DNA from: CAYMUB01 sp964393545
Lineage (GTDB): Bacteria; Patescibacteriota; Microgenomatia; Daviesbacterales; UBA10151
NCBI GenBank assembly: GCA_964393545.1
Contig: CAYMUB010000001.1
Location: forward strand, 1 to 51,352
Direction of reading: 5' to 3'
DNA length: 51,352 nucleotides
Part shown: one piece after another, positions 32,973-41,164 of the stretch
How the letters are laid out: every line of letters begins with the position of its first letter
How positions within the stretch are numbered: position 1 is the stretch's first letter
Notes under the pieces: model-generated
Told to the model about the DNA's origin: nothing
Database searches by the model: none
The model's input: the letters and a program-made list of their open reading frames with translations, nothing else
Program-made: the position numbers and the translations under genes

Positions 32973-34346
32973 ATGTCTTCTTCTCAATTATTAGGAAAGG
33001 TTTTTGGCGCTCCTGCTGCTATTTTGGAAAAAACCATCCGTACTTCAAAATATATCAGCCAAAGAATTGTTAATAGAAAACACTTAAACCATGCTAAAAA
33101 CTACTGGAAATCTTTAGGCCCAGGGTTAACAACTGGCGCTGCTGATGATGATCCATCTGGCATTGGCACCTATTCCCAGGCAGGCGCTCAATATGGCTTT
33201 AATCTGCTGTGGACAGCTGCTTTTACTTTTCCATTTATGGCTATAGTTCAAGAAATGTGTGCCAGGATTGGACTAGTCACAGGCAGGGGTTTGGCTGGCA
33301 GTATCAGGCAGTATTACCCAAGGTGGGTATTACTCTCTGCCACTTTTTTACTTTTTTTTGCTAATTCTTTTAATATTGGCGCAGACTTAGGAGCTATGGC
33401 TAAAGCTACTCAACTGCTTGCTCCTCATTTAAGCTTTACTTCTTTAATTTTAGGTTTTACTATTCTGTCTTTAGCATTACAGATTTTTACTACCTATGAA
33501 AGATACGCCAAATACTTAAAATGGCTGGCTTTAGTACTTTTGGCTTATGTTTTTTCTGCTTTAAGTGTTAATTTAGACTGGAAAGAAATAATAACCAAAT
33601 CAATCATCCCTACGCTCACCTTTTCCAAAGATCAAATCTTTTTGATCACTGCAGTACTTGGTACAACCATTTCCCCTTATTTATTTTTTTGGCAAACTTC
33701 TCAAGAGGTAGAAGAGATGATTTTAGAAGGGAAAACTACTTTAAAACTCAGACAGGAAGAAACTACCTCTAAAGAGATTAAAAATATGAGGCTTGATGTT
33801 TGGTCTGGGATGTTTTTGTCCAATTTGGTGATGTTTTTTATTATAGCTGCCTGTGCTGCTACCCTTTTTAGCCATGGTGTTACTAATATAACCAGTGCTG
33901 AACAAGCTGCGGCAGCTCTAAAACCTTTAGCAGGAGATAAGGCCTACTTACTTTTTGCCATAGGCATTATTGGCACAGGAATGCTGGCTGTTCCAATCCT
34001 GGCCGGATCTGCCTCATATGCCTTATCTGAATGTTTTGGCTGGAAATTAGGGCTTTATAGAAAATTAAAAGAAGCTAATGCTTTTTATGGAGTGATTATC
34101 ATTTCAACAGGGATTGGGCTGCTCATAAATTTCATAGGGCTTGATCCTATTAAAACTTTAATCTACTCAGCTGTTTTGAATGGTTTAATATCTCCTGTTA
34201 TTTTAATCTTAATTGTTTTAATGAGCAGTAATATTAGGATTATGGGTAAGTGGGTTAATAGCAAATTAGTTTCTATACTTGGTTGGCTAATTACTTTAAT
34301 TATGGCACTTGCCGGGGTAGCCACTATTATTTCTTTTGTATATTAA
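32973..34346 (+). CDS. NRAMP-family transporter, divergent
   Basis: The 457-residue protein has about 11 hydrophobic segments. TM1 reads GPGLTTGAADDDPSGIGTYSQAG, where classical NRAMPs have D-P-G-N, and TM6 reads TTISPYLFFWQTSQE where they have M-P-H. The first Asp-Pro remains, but the Asn of TM1 and the Met and His of TM6 are gone. It may carry an ion other than Mn/Fe (Mg, for example, as in NRAMP-related magnesium transporters) or work without metal. It is isolated, and the gene ends overlapping a convergent GIY-YIG gene by 4 bp. Confidence 0.82.
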   Translation: MSSSQLLGKVFGAPAAILEKTIRTSKYISQRIVNRKHLNHAKNYWKSLGPGLTTGAADDDPSGIGTYSQAGAQYGFNLLWTAAFTFPFMAIVQEMCARIGLVTGRGLAGSIRQYYPRWVLLSATFLLFFANSFNIGADLGAMAKATQLLAPHLSFTSLILGFTILSLALQIFTTYERYAKYLKWLALVLLAYVFSALSVNLDWKEIITKSIIPTLTFSKDQIFLITAVLGTTISPYLFFWQTSQEVEEMILEGKTTLKLRQEETTSKEIKNMRLDVWSGMFLSNLVMFFIIAACAATLFSHGVTNITSAEQAAAALKPLAGDKAYLLFAIGIIGTGMLAVPILAGSASYALSECFGWKLGLYRKLKEANAFYGVIIISTGIGLLINFIGLDPIKTLIYSAVLNGLISPVILILIVLMSSNIRIMGKWVNSKLVSILGWLITLIMALAGVATIISFVY

Positions 34347-34588
34347 AAAGTTAAGTTTAGAGTTTTTATCTTTCTTTCTCTACTCCAACTTTTAATCTCA
34401 AGTTCTCTTTTTAGAGCTTGTGAATGGGTGAGTAATTCCTCTTGATAAAGTAATCTAACTACTTTATGTGATCTGGTGTATCTACCACCTTTTCCCTCTT
34501 TATGCTCAAGCAGCCTTTTTTCTAAATTATTAGTTATCCCAGTATAGAAACTCTCATCCTTACAAAGCAAAATATAAACAAACCACAT
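34343..34588 (-). CDS. GIY-YIG nuclease domain protein
   Basis: From the ATG at 34588 the protein is about 81 residues: MWFVYILLCKDESFYTGITNNLEKRLLEH (VYIL/YTGI as the GIY-YIG pair with catalytic Arg in LEKRL), then GKGGRYTR and a helical end with E near residue 55. It is the single-domain YhbQ/URI type. A TATAAT 6 nt before this ATG supports the start, in preference to the longer frame from 34651 that would run into the tRNA. It flanks the initiator tRNA. Confidence 0.85.
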   Translation of the reverse strand: MWFVYILLCKDESFYTGITNNLEKRLLEHKEGKGGRYTRSHKVVRLLYQEELLTHSQALKRELEIKSWSRERKIKTLNLTF

Positions 34589-34616
34589 GAAGTCATTATA
34601 TATGCTAAGATATGCT

Positions 34617-34691
34617 CGCGGGGAAGTGTAACGGCTGCACATCAGGCTCATAATCTGAAGGCAGTAGGTTCAATTCCTACCCCCGCAACCA
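34617..34691 (+). tRNA. initiator tRNA-fMet(CAU)
   Basis: The 75-nt gene has acceptor CGCGGGG/CCCCGCA with the unpaired C1-A72 that marks bacterial initiators, A73 and encoded CCA. The anticodon arm is TCAGG-CTCATAA-TCTGA; pairs 29-31 with 39-41 are A-U, G-C, G-U in place of the usual three G-C pairs. The D-loop is short (AACGGCT). The T-loop is TTCAATT. Confidence 0.95.
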
Positions 34692-34744
34692 CGCACCATT
34701 CGGTGCATGGCTGCGCCAGCAGACATAGCAACGAAGGTAAGTGA

Positions 34745-34777
34745 GGGGTATACCGACTGGTATGCCCCTTCTTTTTT
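34745..34777 (+). terminator. intrinsic terminator after tRNA-fMet
   Basis: GGGGTATACC (34745-34754) and GGTATGCCCC (34759-34768) pair over 10 bp with one G-U, followed by TTCTTTTTT. A smaller GCACC-ATTC-GGTGC hairpin (34693-34706) directly follows the tRNA. Confidence 0.85.
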
Positions 34778-34792
34778 AGGTAAAATGTATTC

Positions 34793-35053
34793 GTGAAATT
34801 CTATTATGTTTATGTACTTCAAAGTTTAAAGCTAGATTGGATTTATGTAGGTTCCACTAGTAACCTCAGGGAAAGATTTAAAAGCCATAATAATGGAGAA
34901 AATTTCTCTACTAAAAGCTACAAGCCTTTTAAGTTAATTTTCTATGAGGCATATCTTAGTAAAAAAGATGCCCTAAGAAGAGAGGAATATTTTAAAACAA
35001 CTAAAGGCAAAACTACACTCAAAACAATGCTCAAAGAGTATTTTTCTTCTTAA
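34793..35053 (+). CDS. GIY-YIG nuclease domain protein
   Basis: This 86-residue protein starts at GTG (34793): KFYYVYVLQS...DWIYVGSTSNLRERFKSHNNG, with YVYVLQ/YVGST as the GIY-YIG motif and catalytic Arg in LRERF, then N-G-E-N-F-S-T-K-S-Y-K-P and an RREEYFK helix. It is distinct from the protein at 34343 and lies on the other side of the tRNA. Function is unknown; single-domain members may act in DNA repair or as degenerate homing-type nucleases. Confidence 0.82.
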   Translation: MKFYYVYVLQSLKLDWIYVGSTSNLRERFKSHNNGENFSTKSYKPFKLIFYEAYLSKKDALRREEYFKTTKGKTTLKTMLKEYFSS

Positions 35054-35069
35054 TGTTATACTTAAATTA

Positions 35070-35594
35070 ATGAATCAAAGAGGTTTTATGCCAATTTTAA
35101 TAGTTTTAGGATTTATCCTTATATTCGGAGTGGTTGGCACAACATATTACTTAGGTAGATTTAATTCTAAGCCTCAAAGGTCTAATGTCGAATCAGTACA
35201 ACCAAGCTATAAAGTAATCTACTGTTTTGGGCATTCTGGAACAGTCGATAATATTAAAATAAACAATGGTAAAATTATTCCACCAGATCGTTCCGGAACT
35301 TTAGCTTCTTCTACTTACGACTACAAATGTTATCTGGTTAATGTTGATAATACAAACAAATCTGAGGCATCTATTGCATCTTTAAATAACCTCCCAATTG
35401 AATTTACAGAAACCTCAACTGATGGTTATACCATAATAAGGGAGGGGAGGAAAAGTAATCCCAACATAATGACAGGATTGGTCGTTAGTGATATTTACTT
35501 AAGCCGTAATAGTGAGGTTAAAAACAAAATAGCTTTTGAGCGTGAAACCGCACCAACTCAAGTTTTTAAATTAATCGGCTGGTTAAAAAAGTGA
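35070..35594 (+). CDS. membrane-anchored protein with prepilin-like N-terminus
   Basis: The 174-residue protein opens MNQRGFMPILIVLGFILIFG, the same R/K-G-x-x-P-I-L-I-V pattern as the 1365 gene: a possible prepilin peptidase site without Glu5. The remainder is a hydrophilic exported domain with Cys near residues 47 and 83. No family is recognised. Confidence 0.55.
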   Translation: MNQRGFMPILIVLGFILIFGVVGTTYYLGRFNSKPQRSNVESVQPSYKVIYCFGHSGTVDNIKINNGKIIPPDRSGTLASSTYDYKCYLVNVDNTNKSEASIASLNNLPIEFTETSTDGYTIIREGRKSNPNIMTGLVVSDIYLSRNSEVKNKIAFERETAPTQVFKLIGWLKK

Positions 35595-35606
35595 GTAAAC
35601 CTACTT

Positions 35607-35957
35607 TTATTTAAAAAACACCCTCCACCAGCCCAGCCAGTTTGGTAACCTAATTTCTGCTGAATGGCTTGCACCAAGTATTGATTTTAGTTTTTCTTCA
35701 GGAATAATTACTATAGTTTCCCCATTTTTACTAAGTCCAAGTTTATTCCGGGCTTGTTTTTCGATAAATTCTGCTGAATTAATCTCAGTTAGTTTCTTTT
35801 TCAACTCTCTATTTTTAGCTTCAAGTTTATAAACTATCTCTGCTGCAGAGGATAACCTATCTCCACTCTTAAGAGCATCACTAATTTGCTTCAAAAGATT
35901 ATAAGTAAATAATAATACCACTAAGATTATGCTTGCCAGGATAACTTTTTTGATCAT
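35607..35957 (-). CDS. FtsB/DivIC-like septum formation initiator
   Basis: From the ATG at 35957 the protein is 116 residues: a short cytoplasmic end, TM (VILASIILVVLLFTYNL), a coiled coil (AAEIVYKLEAKNRELKKKLTEIN) and the FtsB motif FIEKQARNKLGLSKNGETIVIIPE. It belongs to the divisome bitopic proteins linking FtsQ and FtsL. The longer frame from 35981 would run into the divergent promoter of the recombinase. Confidence 0.85.
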   Translation of the reverse strand: MIKKVILASIILVVLLFTYNLLKQISDALKSGDRLSSAAEIVYKLEAKNRELKKKLTEINSAEFIEKQARNKLGLSKNGETIVIIPEEKLKSILGASHSAEIRLPNWLGWWRVFFK

Positions 35958-35974
35958 ATTTACAATTCTCTTGC

Positions 35975-36003
35975 TTGACAAAGATACCCTATAACATTAA
36001 AAT
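35975..36003 (+). promoter_or_regulatory. promoter TTGACA-N17-TAAAAT, leaderless
   Basis: TTGACA (35975-35980) and TAAAAT (35998-36003) are 17 bp apart, and 7 nt later comes the ATG at 36011. The TTG that begins the longest frame is part of the -35 box, so translation starts at 36011. Confidence 0.75.
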
Positions 36004-36010
36004 AGGTGCT

Positions 36011-36877
36011 ATGGTTTCTTTGCGTGATGCCCATCAACAATTTATAGGTCACCTTCAAGGTAAATCCCGTGCCTCTGCTACTATCTTAGCTTATGGCAAA
36101 GATATTGAGCAACTGGTTAATTACCTACAAGGATTGAGTAAACTTAACCCTAATGAGGTTCAAACCGAGGATTTACAAACCTTTATGGATGGGTTGGCAA
36201 AACAATCTTATACTGCTAAATCAATCTCCAGAAAAACTAATTCTACTAAAACCTTTTTTAAATTTTTAAAATCCTCTAATTTGACTGCTGAGGATCCAGC
36301 AAATGGTCTATCTCATCCTAAATTTGAGAATAAACCTCCAAGAATATTAACTAAGCTTGAATATAGAGCCTTAAGAGATGCTTCAAGGGCTGATATCAGA
36401 ATGATTGCAGTTATTGAACTGCTTTTGCAAACCGGCATCAGGATTGGGGAACTTTCTAAGTTAAGGGTTGAAGATGCTATTCTTACAGATTCTCAAACTT
36501 TACATATTCCTCCTTTTGAAGGAACAAACGAAAGAACCATTCCTTTAAATAAGCCAGCTGTTGATGCTGTTGTCAAATATTTAGAAATCAGGCCAAAAAC
36601 TCCATCTCATTCTTTATTTATCACCAAAACCGGCCGACCTTTGCTGATTAGAAATATTAGGACTGCCATTGACAGATATTTCAGGATTGCCGGTATTAAA
36701 GGCGCTAAAGTAAATGATTTAAGACATACCTGGGTAGCCCATCAATTACAATCAGGTGTGCCTATGACTATGGTTTCTAAGCTAGCCGGACATAAAAGAC
36801 TATCTACTACTGAAAAATACCTTCAATTCATCCAAGGCCAAACAGTAGATAGTAAAGTTAAATTAGAGGAACTCTAA
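36011..36877 (+). CDS. tyrosine recombinase of the XerC/XerD type
   Basis: The 288-residue protein has an N-terminal SAM-like DNA-binding domain (residues 1-95) and a catalytic domain with LLQTGIRIGELSKL (first Arg), a Lys in the beta-hairpin, DLRHTWVAHQL (H-x-x-R-type box II as R-H), GHKRLSTTEKYLQF (box II H/W position His, nucleophile Tyr). All catalytic residues seem present. It probably resolves chromosome dimers; no dif site is identified. Confidence 0.88.
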   Translation: MVSLRDAHQQFIGHLQGKSRASATILAYGKDIEQLVNYLQGLSKLNPNEVQTEDLQTFMDGLAKQSYTAKSISRKTNSTKTFFKFLKSSNLTAEDPANGLSHPKFENKPPRILTKLEYRALRDASRADIRMIAVIELLLQTGIRIGELSKLRVEDAILTDSQTLHIPPFEGTNERTIPLNKPAVDAVVKYLEIRPKTPSHSLFITKTGRPLLIRNIRTAIDRYFRIAGIKGAKVNDLRHTWVAHQLQSGVPMTMVSKLAGHKRLSTTEKYLQFIQGQTVDSKVKLEEL

Positions 36878-36899
36878 GTAAGTGGGCGGACCAGGATTT

Positions 36900-36974
36900 T
36901 GGTAGGCCCGGAAGGAATCGAACCCTCGTCATGACTGTATAAGAATCAGGTATTAACCATTATACGACGGGCCT
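36900..36974 (-). tRNA. tRNA-Ile(UAU)
   Basis: The 75-nt cloverleaf has acceptor AGGCCCG/CGGGCCT, D-stem GTAT/ATAC, anticodon stem TGATT/AGTCA (5 pairs, one G-U), loop CTTATAC giving anticodon UAU, a 4-nt variable loop, T-arm GAGGG-TTCGATT-CCTTC, A73 and encoded CCA. A14, G18G19, A21, U33 are in place. The A1-U72 and A73 ends fit Ile identity. Reading the anticodon as CUU (Lys) breaks two stem pairs. A UAU tRNA reads AUA directly, an arrangement rare in Bacteria. Confidence 0.8.
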
Positions 36975-37000
36975 GCGGTAGAGATTATATCAGAAACTAT

Positions 37001-39343
37001 CTAGAATTTTGCTCTTATTGCAATTTCTGCTTCTACCTGAGTCACATCCCGGCCAAACTTTAGTCTTGAAAGCTCCTTAATTGCCTGTCCTACAGCCGGA
37101 TTTAGCATCGCTTTCCATTTGGCCATATCTTTGGTAGTATCGAGAGAAAATGGCAGCATTGGTTCTCCCGAAACAATGGTTTTTATATAAGCATGAGGAG
37201 ATTCAACATTTACCAAATCCTGTTCAGAAAAAGTTGGAGAAAACTCATGTTGCAGGTAATTTGCATCTGTTACTCCAACTCTGAATGCTACCACTGTACC
37301 AACATTACCAAATACTGCATTTTTTAAATCCTCTCCTATTTGACCAATAAACTGGTTAGCCACAGTTAAATTTAATCTATACTTTCTAGCCTCAGATAAA
37401 ATATCAGAAAAGGTCTCTGTGGCAAAGTTTTGAAACTCATCAACATACAAATAAAAATCTTTTCTTTGATCCATGGCCATATCTGTTCTGGACATGGCTG
37501 CTGCTAAAATCTTAGGTACTAAAATCAACCCCAAAAAATTGGAATTTTCCTCTCCTATTTTTCCTTTGGACAAATTCATTATTAAAATTTTCCCCTCATC
37601 CATTACTTTTCTTAAATCAAAAGAAGACTGAGATTGACCAATAATATTTCTCATCATTTTGTTGGTCACAAAACGACCAAACTTGGAAACTGTATAATCC
37701 AAAACTTCAGATTTGTGAAAATCTGTTGTCTGAGCAATTTGATCAGTCCAATAACGTTTAACAACCGGGTCTTGCACTAAAGGCAACAACTCCCTAACAA
37801 AATTTGCATCAGTCATAATTCTCATAACCTCTATAAAGGTAGCCCCTTGCTTGGCCATCGCAGTTAACATGGCATTTCTCACCCCATGTTCAAACCTGGG
37901 ACCAATAATCCCAGTTTTATTAGGGTCAAACAGTTTATACATCAGTCCAATAATTGAGGCTACCACAAAGTGTTTTTGCTGTTCATTGTAAGCTTCAAGC
38001 ATGTTTAATCCAAAAGGACGATCCATATCCGAAGGATCAAAGTAGATAACATCTTCCGCTCTTTGAGGTGGAATCAGCTGCAACAACTCTTCTGCTGCAT
38101 CTCCGTGAGGATCAATAAAACAAAGTCCTTTCCCTGCTAAAATATCCTGCAGCATCATGCTTTTTAACAGCTCTGATTTACCTGTACCTGTTCTACCAAT
38201 AATATACATGTGCCGTCTTCTATCGTCTTCTGAAACATAAACCGGCCTATCTACCCCTCTGAAGACTGATTTACCTAAATATAATCCTGAATTAGGAATC
38301 TTTTCCGGGGCTGGAGCTCTTTTAGAAGACAGCCAGGTGATATATGGTGTTTCAATAGATTTATTGGGAAAATGATACAAAGATGCTAACTCATCTGCAG
38401 TTAAAACTGAACTCTTAGAAAACTTTGGCATATACCGGTAAATAAATTCAGTTAAAAAACTTTTTTCAGATCCAACTTTAGCCCCAGAAAAGTTATTATA
38501 AGGACCACTAAATTGCTCAAAAGAGGTTTTAATATTAGTCAAATGTGCTTTAGCTGAATCAACTGATGTGGATGAAACTACAACCCTAATAATTGTTTCA
38601 AAACCGCTTTTGGAAATTTTCCCTTCTACTGCTTCCAACTGTTTAGCATCCGGAGCAGCTTTAGGAGCATTTTCTTTACCCGGGTCTTTTTCTTTTTTAA
38701 CCCATTTTTTACCAGCATCTTTCCAACCACTTCCTGCAGGGGAAATCATAACTTGAACTGCTGCTCCTTCATCCTTTTGCATTTTTGCCAAAGCTGAAGT
38801 TAAAGAAGACATGGGATCTGTTGGTAAATCTCTAAAGGTTTTTATAGGAAAATAGTCAGCGCTTTTTAATTTCAGCTCCGCATAAGCAGTTTGAGAGCTT
38901 TCAGAGAAGATATTGTATTCAGGCGCTTCTTTAATCTCTGCATCTGGATAAGCTCCATGAATTTGTTTTTCCAGCAAATCCTGATGAGATTTATGTGAGG
39001 AAATGAAAAACTTAATTGATTCATGAGTGGCTACTATTTCAAATGAGATGTGAGGTTGAGGTTTAAACTCAGCAAACATTCCACCTGATTTCCGTAAAGA
39101 GGCAAAGGTGGCAAATAATTGTTCTGCAGCATCAATTTTAATTTCATTTCCTCTGGGAACTTTAATCTGGAGCAGGACAAACTGCAAGGAGGTTTTTTCC
39201 CGTTCTTTGTATTTAATCCAGCCTACTAAATATTTTCTTAAGAAAAGAAATGCTCCAACTGTCAGTAAAATTACAGCCAAGAAAACAACTCCTACCATTA
39301 TTAAACTGATAAAATCTATTCCTGTACTTTGTGTTACTTCCAT
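37001..39343 (-). CDS. TraG/VirD4-like membrane ATPase (type IV secretion type)
   Basis: The 780-residue protein has one N-terminal TM (FISLIMVGVVFLAVILLTVGAFLFL), a middle region of about 320 residues, then a RecA-like motor: Walker A GRTGTGKSE near residue 385, FIDPHGDAAEEL, Walker B FYLYVDEFQNFA near residue 630, and LNLTVANQFIGQI (sensor-like). This is the DUF87/TraM-recognition-type ATPase often found in Patescibacteria with type IV pili or DNA transfer. No other secretion genes are next to it, so export of DNA or protein is an inference. Confidence 0.82.
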   Translation of the reverse strand: MEVTQSTGIDFISLIMVGVVFLAVILLTVGAFLFLRKYLVGWIKYKEREKTSLQFVLLQIKVPRGNEIKIDAAEQLFATFASLRKSGGMFAEFKPQPHISFEIVATHESIKFFISSHKSHQDLLEKQIHGAYPDAEIKEAPEYNIFSESSQTAYAELKLKSADYFPIKTFRDLPTDPMSSLTSALAKMQKDEGAAVQVMISPAGSGWKDAGKKWVKKEKDPGKENAPKAAPDAKQLEAVEGKISKSGFETIIRVVVSSTSVDSAKAHLTNIKTSFEQFSGPYNNFSGAKVGSEKSFLTEFIYRYMPKFSKSSVLTADELASLYHFPNKSIETPYITWLSSKRAPAPEKIPNSGLYLGKSVFRGVDRPVYVSEDDRRRHMYIIGRTGTGKSELLKSMMLQDILAGKGLCFIDPHGDAAEELLQLIPPQRAEDVIYFDPSDMDRPFGLNMLEAYNEQQKHFVVASIIGLMYKLFDPNKTGIIGPRFEHGVRNAMLTAMAKQGATFIEVMRIMTDANFVRELLPLVQDPVVKRYWTDQIAQTTDFHKSEVLDYTVSKFGRFVTNKMMRNIIGQSQSSFDLRKVMDEGKILIMNLSKGKIGEENSNFLGLILVPKILAAAMSRTDMAMDQRKDFYLYVDEFQNFATETFSDILSEARKYRLNLTVANQFIGQIGEDLKNAVFGNVGTVVAFRVGVTDANYLQHEFSPTFSEQDLVNVESPHAYIKTIVSGEPMLPFSLDTTKDMAKWKAMLNPAVGQAIKELSRLKFGRDVTQVEAEIAIRAKF

Positions 39344-39346
39344 AAC

Positions 39347-39664
39347 TTACGCCGCCTTTTTCAAACCTAATTTAGTAAGAATTGATGCTATTTTTCCTTC
39401 CCTTTTTTCTGCCTCTTTGATTATATCTGTAATGTTCTCGGGCTTGGCTGTCCTAATGTAAGTTTCTCCCCCACCAAATTCTCCTAAAGTAGTGTCAACA
39501 AGTGCTTTAGCATCATGCAAAACTTGACCCCCAACTTTTTCTATATCTCTTAATACATGTGACTGATCAGTTGAAACATCTCGTGGTGTGCTTTGTATAC
39601 CAGCCTGATCTAGATTTGCCGCAATGTTTTTTTCAACAATACCTATGGGGGCAGGTTCTTGCAT
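39347..39664 (-). CDS. uncharacterised small protein in the VirD4-like operon
   Basis: The 105-residue soluble protein (MQEPAPIGIVEKN...) has a predicted helical middle (VLRDIEKVGGQVLHDAKALV) and a basic C-terminus (LTKLGLKKAA). It precedes the ATPase by 3 bp and is probably cotranscribed from a leaderless promoter: GATAAT (minus, plus 39672-39677) lies 7 nt before the ATG. Not recognised; it could be an adaptor for the ATPase. Confidence 0.55.
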   Translation of the reverse strand: MQEPAPIGIVEKNIAANLDQAGIQSTPRDVSTDQSHVLRDIEKVGGQVLHDAKALVDTTLGEFGGGETYIRTAKPENITDIIKEAEKREGKIASILTKLGLKKAA

Positions 39665-39671
39665 AGACTAT

Positions 39672-39677
39672 ATTATC
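39672..39677 (-). promoter_or_regulatory. -10 element GATAAT, leaderless
   Basis: Minus strand GATAAT, 7 nt before the ATG at 39664. Confidence 0.5.
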
Positions 39678-39719
39678 TCATACCCGGCAATTCCCCGACT
39701 AGTGTAGTATCATCCTGAT

Positions 39720-40364
39720 ATGATTTTAAAGATCATTAGAACTAAAGAAGAAGCAAATAATTGTTTTAGTCTGATACTGCAAAAGCCTAAGGATTTCAAT
39801 TTTTATCCAGGACAATATGTGGATGTTGAACTCAAAAATGATACCAGAGCCTTTACTATCTCTTCCTCCCCTACAGAAAGATTTTTAATGATTACTACCA
39901 AAAAAGGTGTTAGTAATTTTAAAAAAGCATTAGTCAAATTGAAGATGGGAGATGATATCAAAACTTCACACCCAGCTGGCACTTTTACTTTAGATGAGTC
40001 AACCCCAGCTGTTTTTATAGCAGGAGGAATAGGTATTACCCCATTCAGATCTATGATCAAATATGTACTAGATCAGAAAATAAATACCCCAATCACTCTC
40101 ATTTATTCAAATTCTGATGATAACTATCTCTTTAAACAAGAGTTAGATGAATGGCAAAAAGTCTATCCAAGATTAGAAATTGTTTATACTAATACCACTA
40201 AATCAGGTCATTTAACTACCCTAAATACAAAAAACTTAACATCAAATACTATCTACTATTTAGCTGGATCACATAGTATGGTCAATGAGTTTGAGAAAAT
40301 CTTACTTGATCTAGGAATTGATCAGATTAATATCCATTATGATAGATTTGACGGCTACTTGTGA
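39720..40364 (+). CDS. ferredoxin reductase-type FAD/NAD oxidoreductase
   Basis: The 214-residue protein has the FAD-binding barrel (FYPGQYVDVEL, RAFTISSSPTE) and the nucleotide domain (VFIAGGIGITPFRSMIKYV, YYLAGSHSMVNEFEKIL). It is a minimal two-domain flavin reductase with no iron-sulfur or heme domain. The electron acceptor is unknown. It ends 10 bp into the convergent signal peptidase-like gene. Confidence 0.85.
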   Translation: MILKIIRTKEEANNCFSLILQKPKDFNFYPGQYVDVELKNDTRAFTISSSPTERFLMITTKKGVSNFKKALVKLKMGDDIKTSHPAGTFTLDESTPAVFIAGGIGITPFRSMIKYVLDQKINTPITLIYSNSDDNYLFKQELDEWQKVYPRLEIVYTNTTKSGHLTTLNTKNLTSNTIYYLAGSHSMVNEFEKILLDLGIDQINIHYDRFDGYL

Positions 40365-40636
40365 TAAATAACTTTTCCAACTATCTGCCTTATATCAACT
40401 GTTCCAAAGTACCTGGAATCTGTGCTCTCTTTATTGTTATCTCCTGTGACAAAAACCTTATGATCTTGAATATTTTGTACACGCTTAACTATTTCTTTCC
40501 CGTTCACTTTAACCACCACTAAATCTCCAACCATTATCTTATAAAACCAGTTGATTGATAAGATATCCTGGCCGCTCTTTAGAGTTGGGAACATGGAATT
40601 ACCATGAATGGTAAATCTTTGGATTGGCGCTTTCAC
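40355..40636 (-). CDS. sodX: nickel-SOD maturation protease (S26 family)
   Basis: The 93-residue protein is a minimal signal-peptidase-like fold without TM: Ser14 in HGNSMFPTL, Lys51 in EIVKRV, and VTGDNNKESTDSRYFG, the S26 box E. SodX-type proteases remove the N-terminal propeptide of Ni-SOD to free the His that binds nickel. It overlaps the sodN stop by 4 nt and follows it, strengthening the assignment. Confidence 0.88.
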   Translation of the reverse strand: MKAPIQRFTIHGNSMFPTLKSGQDILSINWFYKIMVGDLVVVKVNGKEIVKRVQNIQDHKVFVTGDNNKESTDSRYFGTVDIRQIVGKVIYHK

Positions 40637-41100
40637 TTATGAGAAACTATTTCACCCTCTGTAGGATACCCTGAAGAAATTCTAATAGGTTCAAAACCTT
40701 TGGTTTTCCAAAAGATTTCAGCAATTTTTTGCACATTGTCCAAAAGCTCCTGAGCAGCCTCTTGGTTAACTTCTTGTCTGACTTTTCCTGTTGATTTTAC
40801 TATTTTTTCAATTAAGTCTTTCAGCTCTGGATTTTCATTAAAGTGTTCTTCTTTAAAATAATCTGCCCACAAAGTTACTATCTCTTCTTCTACTATTGCT
40901 GCATGTTCTTCTTTGACTGCAGTCATTCTGGCAATTTTATGAATATCATCTGCTGCTTCTTGTATTAATTTAGTCATTCTAATGATTGTATGAGCGGCCA
41001 TTTGAACATTATGAGGGTCATAAATCCCACAAGGAATATCACAATGAGCATAGACAATCTTGGCTGGAAGAAGTTTAATCAATAAATCTAAAACTTTCAT
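40633..41100 (-). CDS. sodN: nickel superoxide dismutase
   Basis: The 155-residue precursor has HCDIPCGIYDP starting at residue 19, the nickel hook H-C-x-x-P-C-G-x-Y. Cleavage after Ala18 would expose His1. The rest is the four-helix bundle (VQMAAHTIIRMTKLIQEAADDI...). The propeptide MKVLDLLIKLLPAKIVYA is hydrophobic and resembles a signal sequence, so export is possible. It dismutates superoxide. TACAAT lies 7 nt before the ATG (leaderless). Confidence 0.95.
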   Translation of the reverse strand: MKVLDLLIKLLPAKIVYAHCDIPCGIYDPHNVQMAAHTIIRMTKLIQEAADDIHKIARMTAVKEEHAAIVEEEIVTLWADYFKEEHFNENPELKDLIEKIVKSTGKVRQEVNQEAAQELLDNVQKIAEIFWKTKGFEPIRISSGYPTEGEIVSHK

Positions 41101-41164
41101 TTAATCTATTGTACCTCAATATAACAAGTATCTAAAGACTCTCCAAATATTCTTCTGGTCAAGC

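Noticed and set aside
35975..36010. TTG start giving 12 extra residues to the Xer-like protein
   Set aside because: The TTG is part of a TTGACA -35 box, and the ATG at 36011 fits the promoter.
36900..36974. tRNA-Lys(CUU) reading of the same sequence
   Set aside because: That register breaks two pairs of the anticodon stem and gives a less regular variable loop; the UAU register pairs all five.
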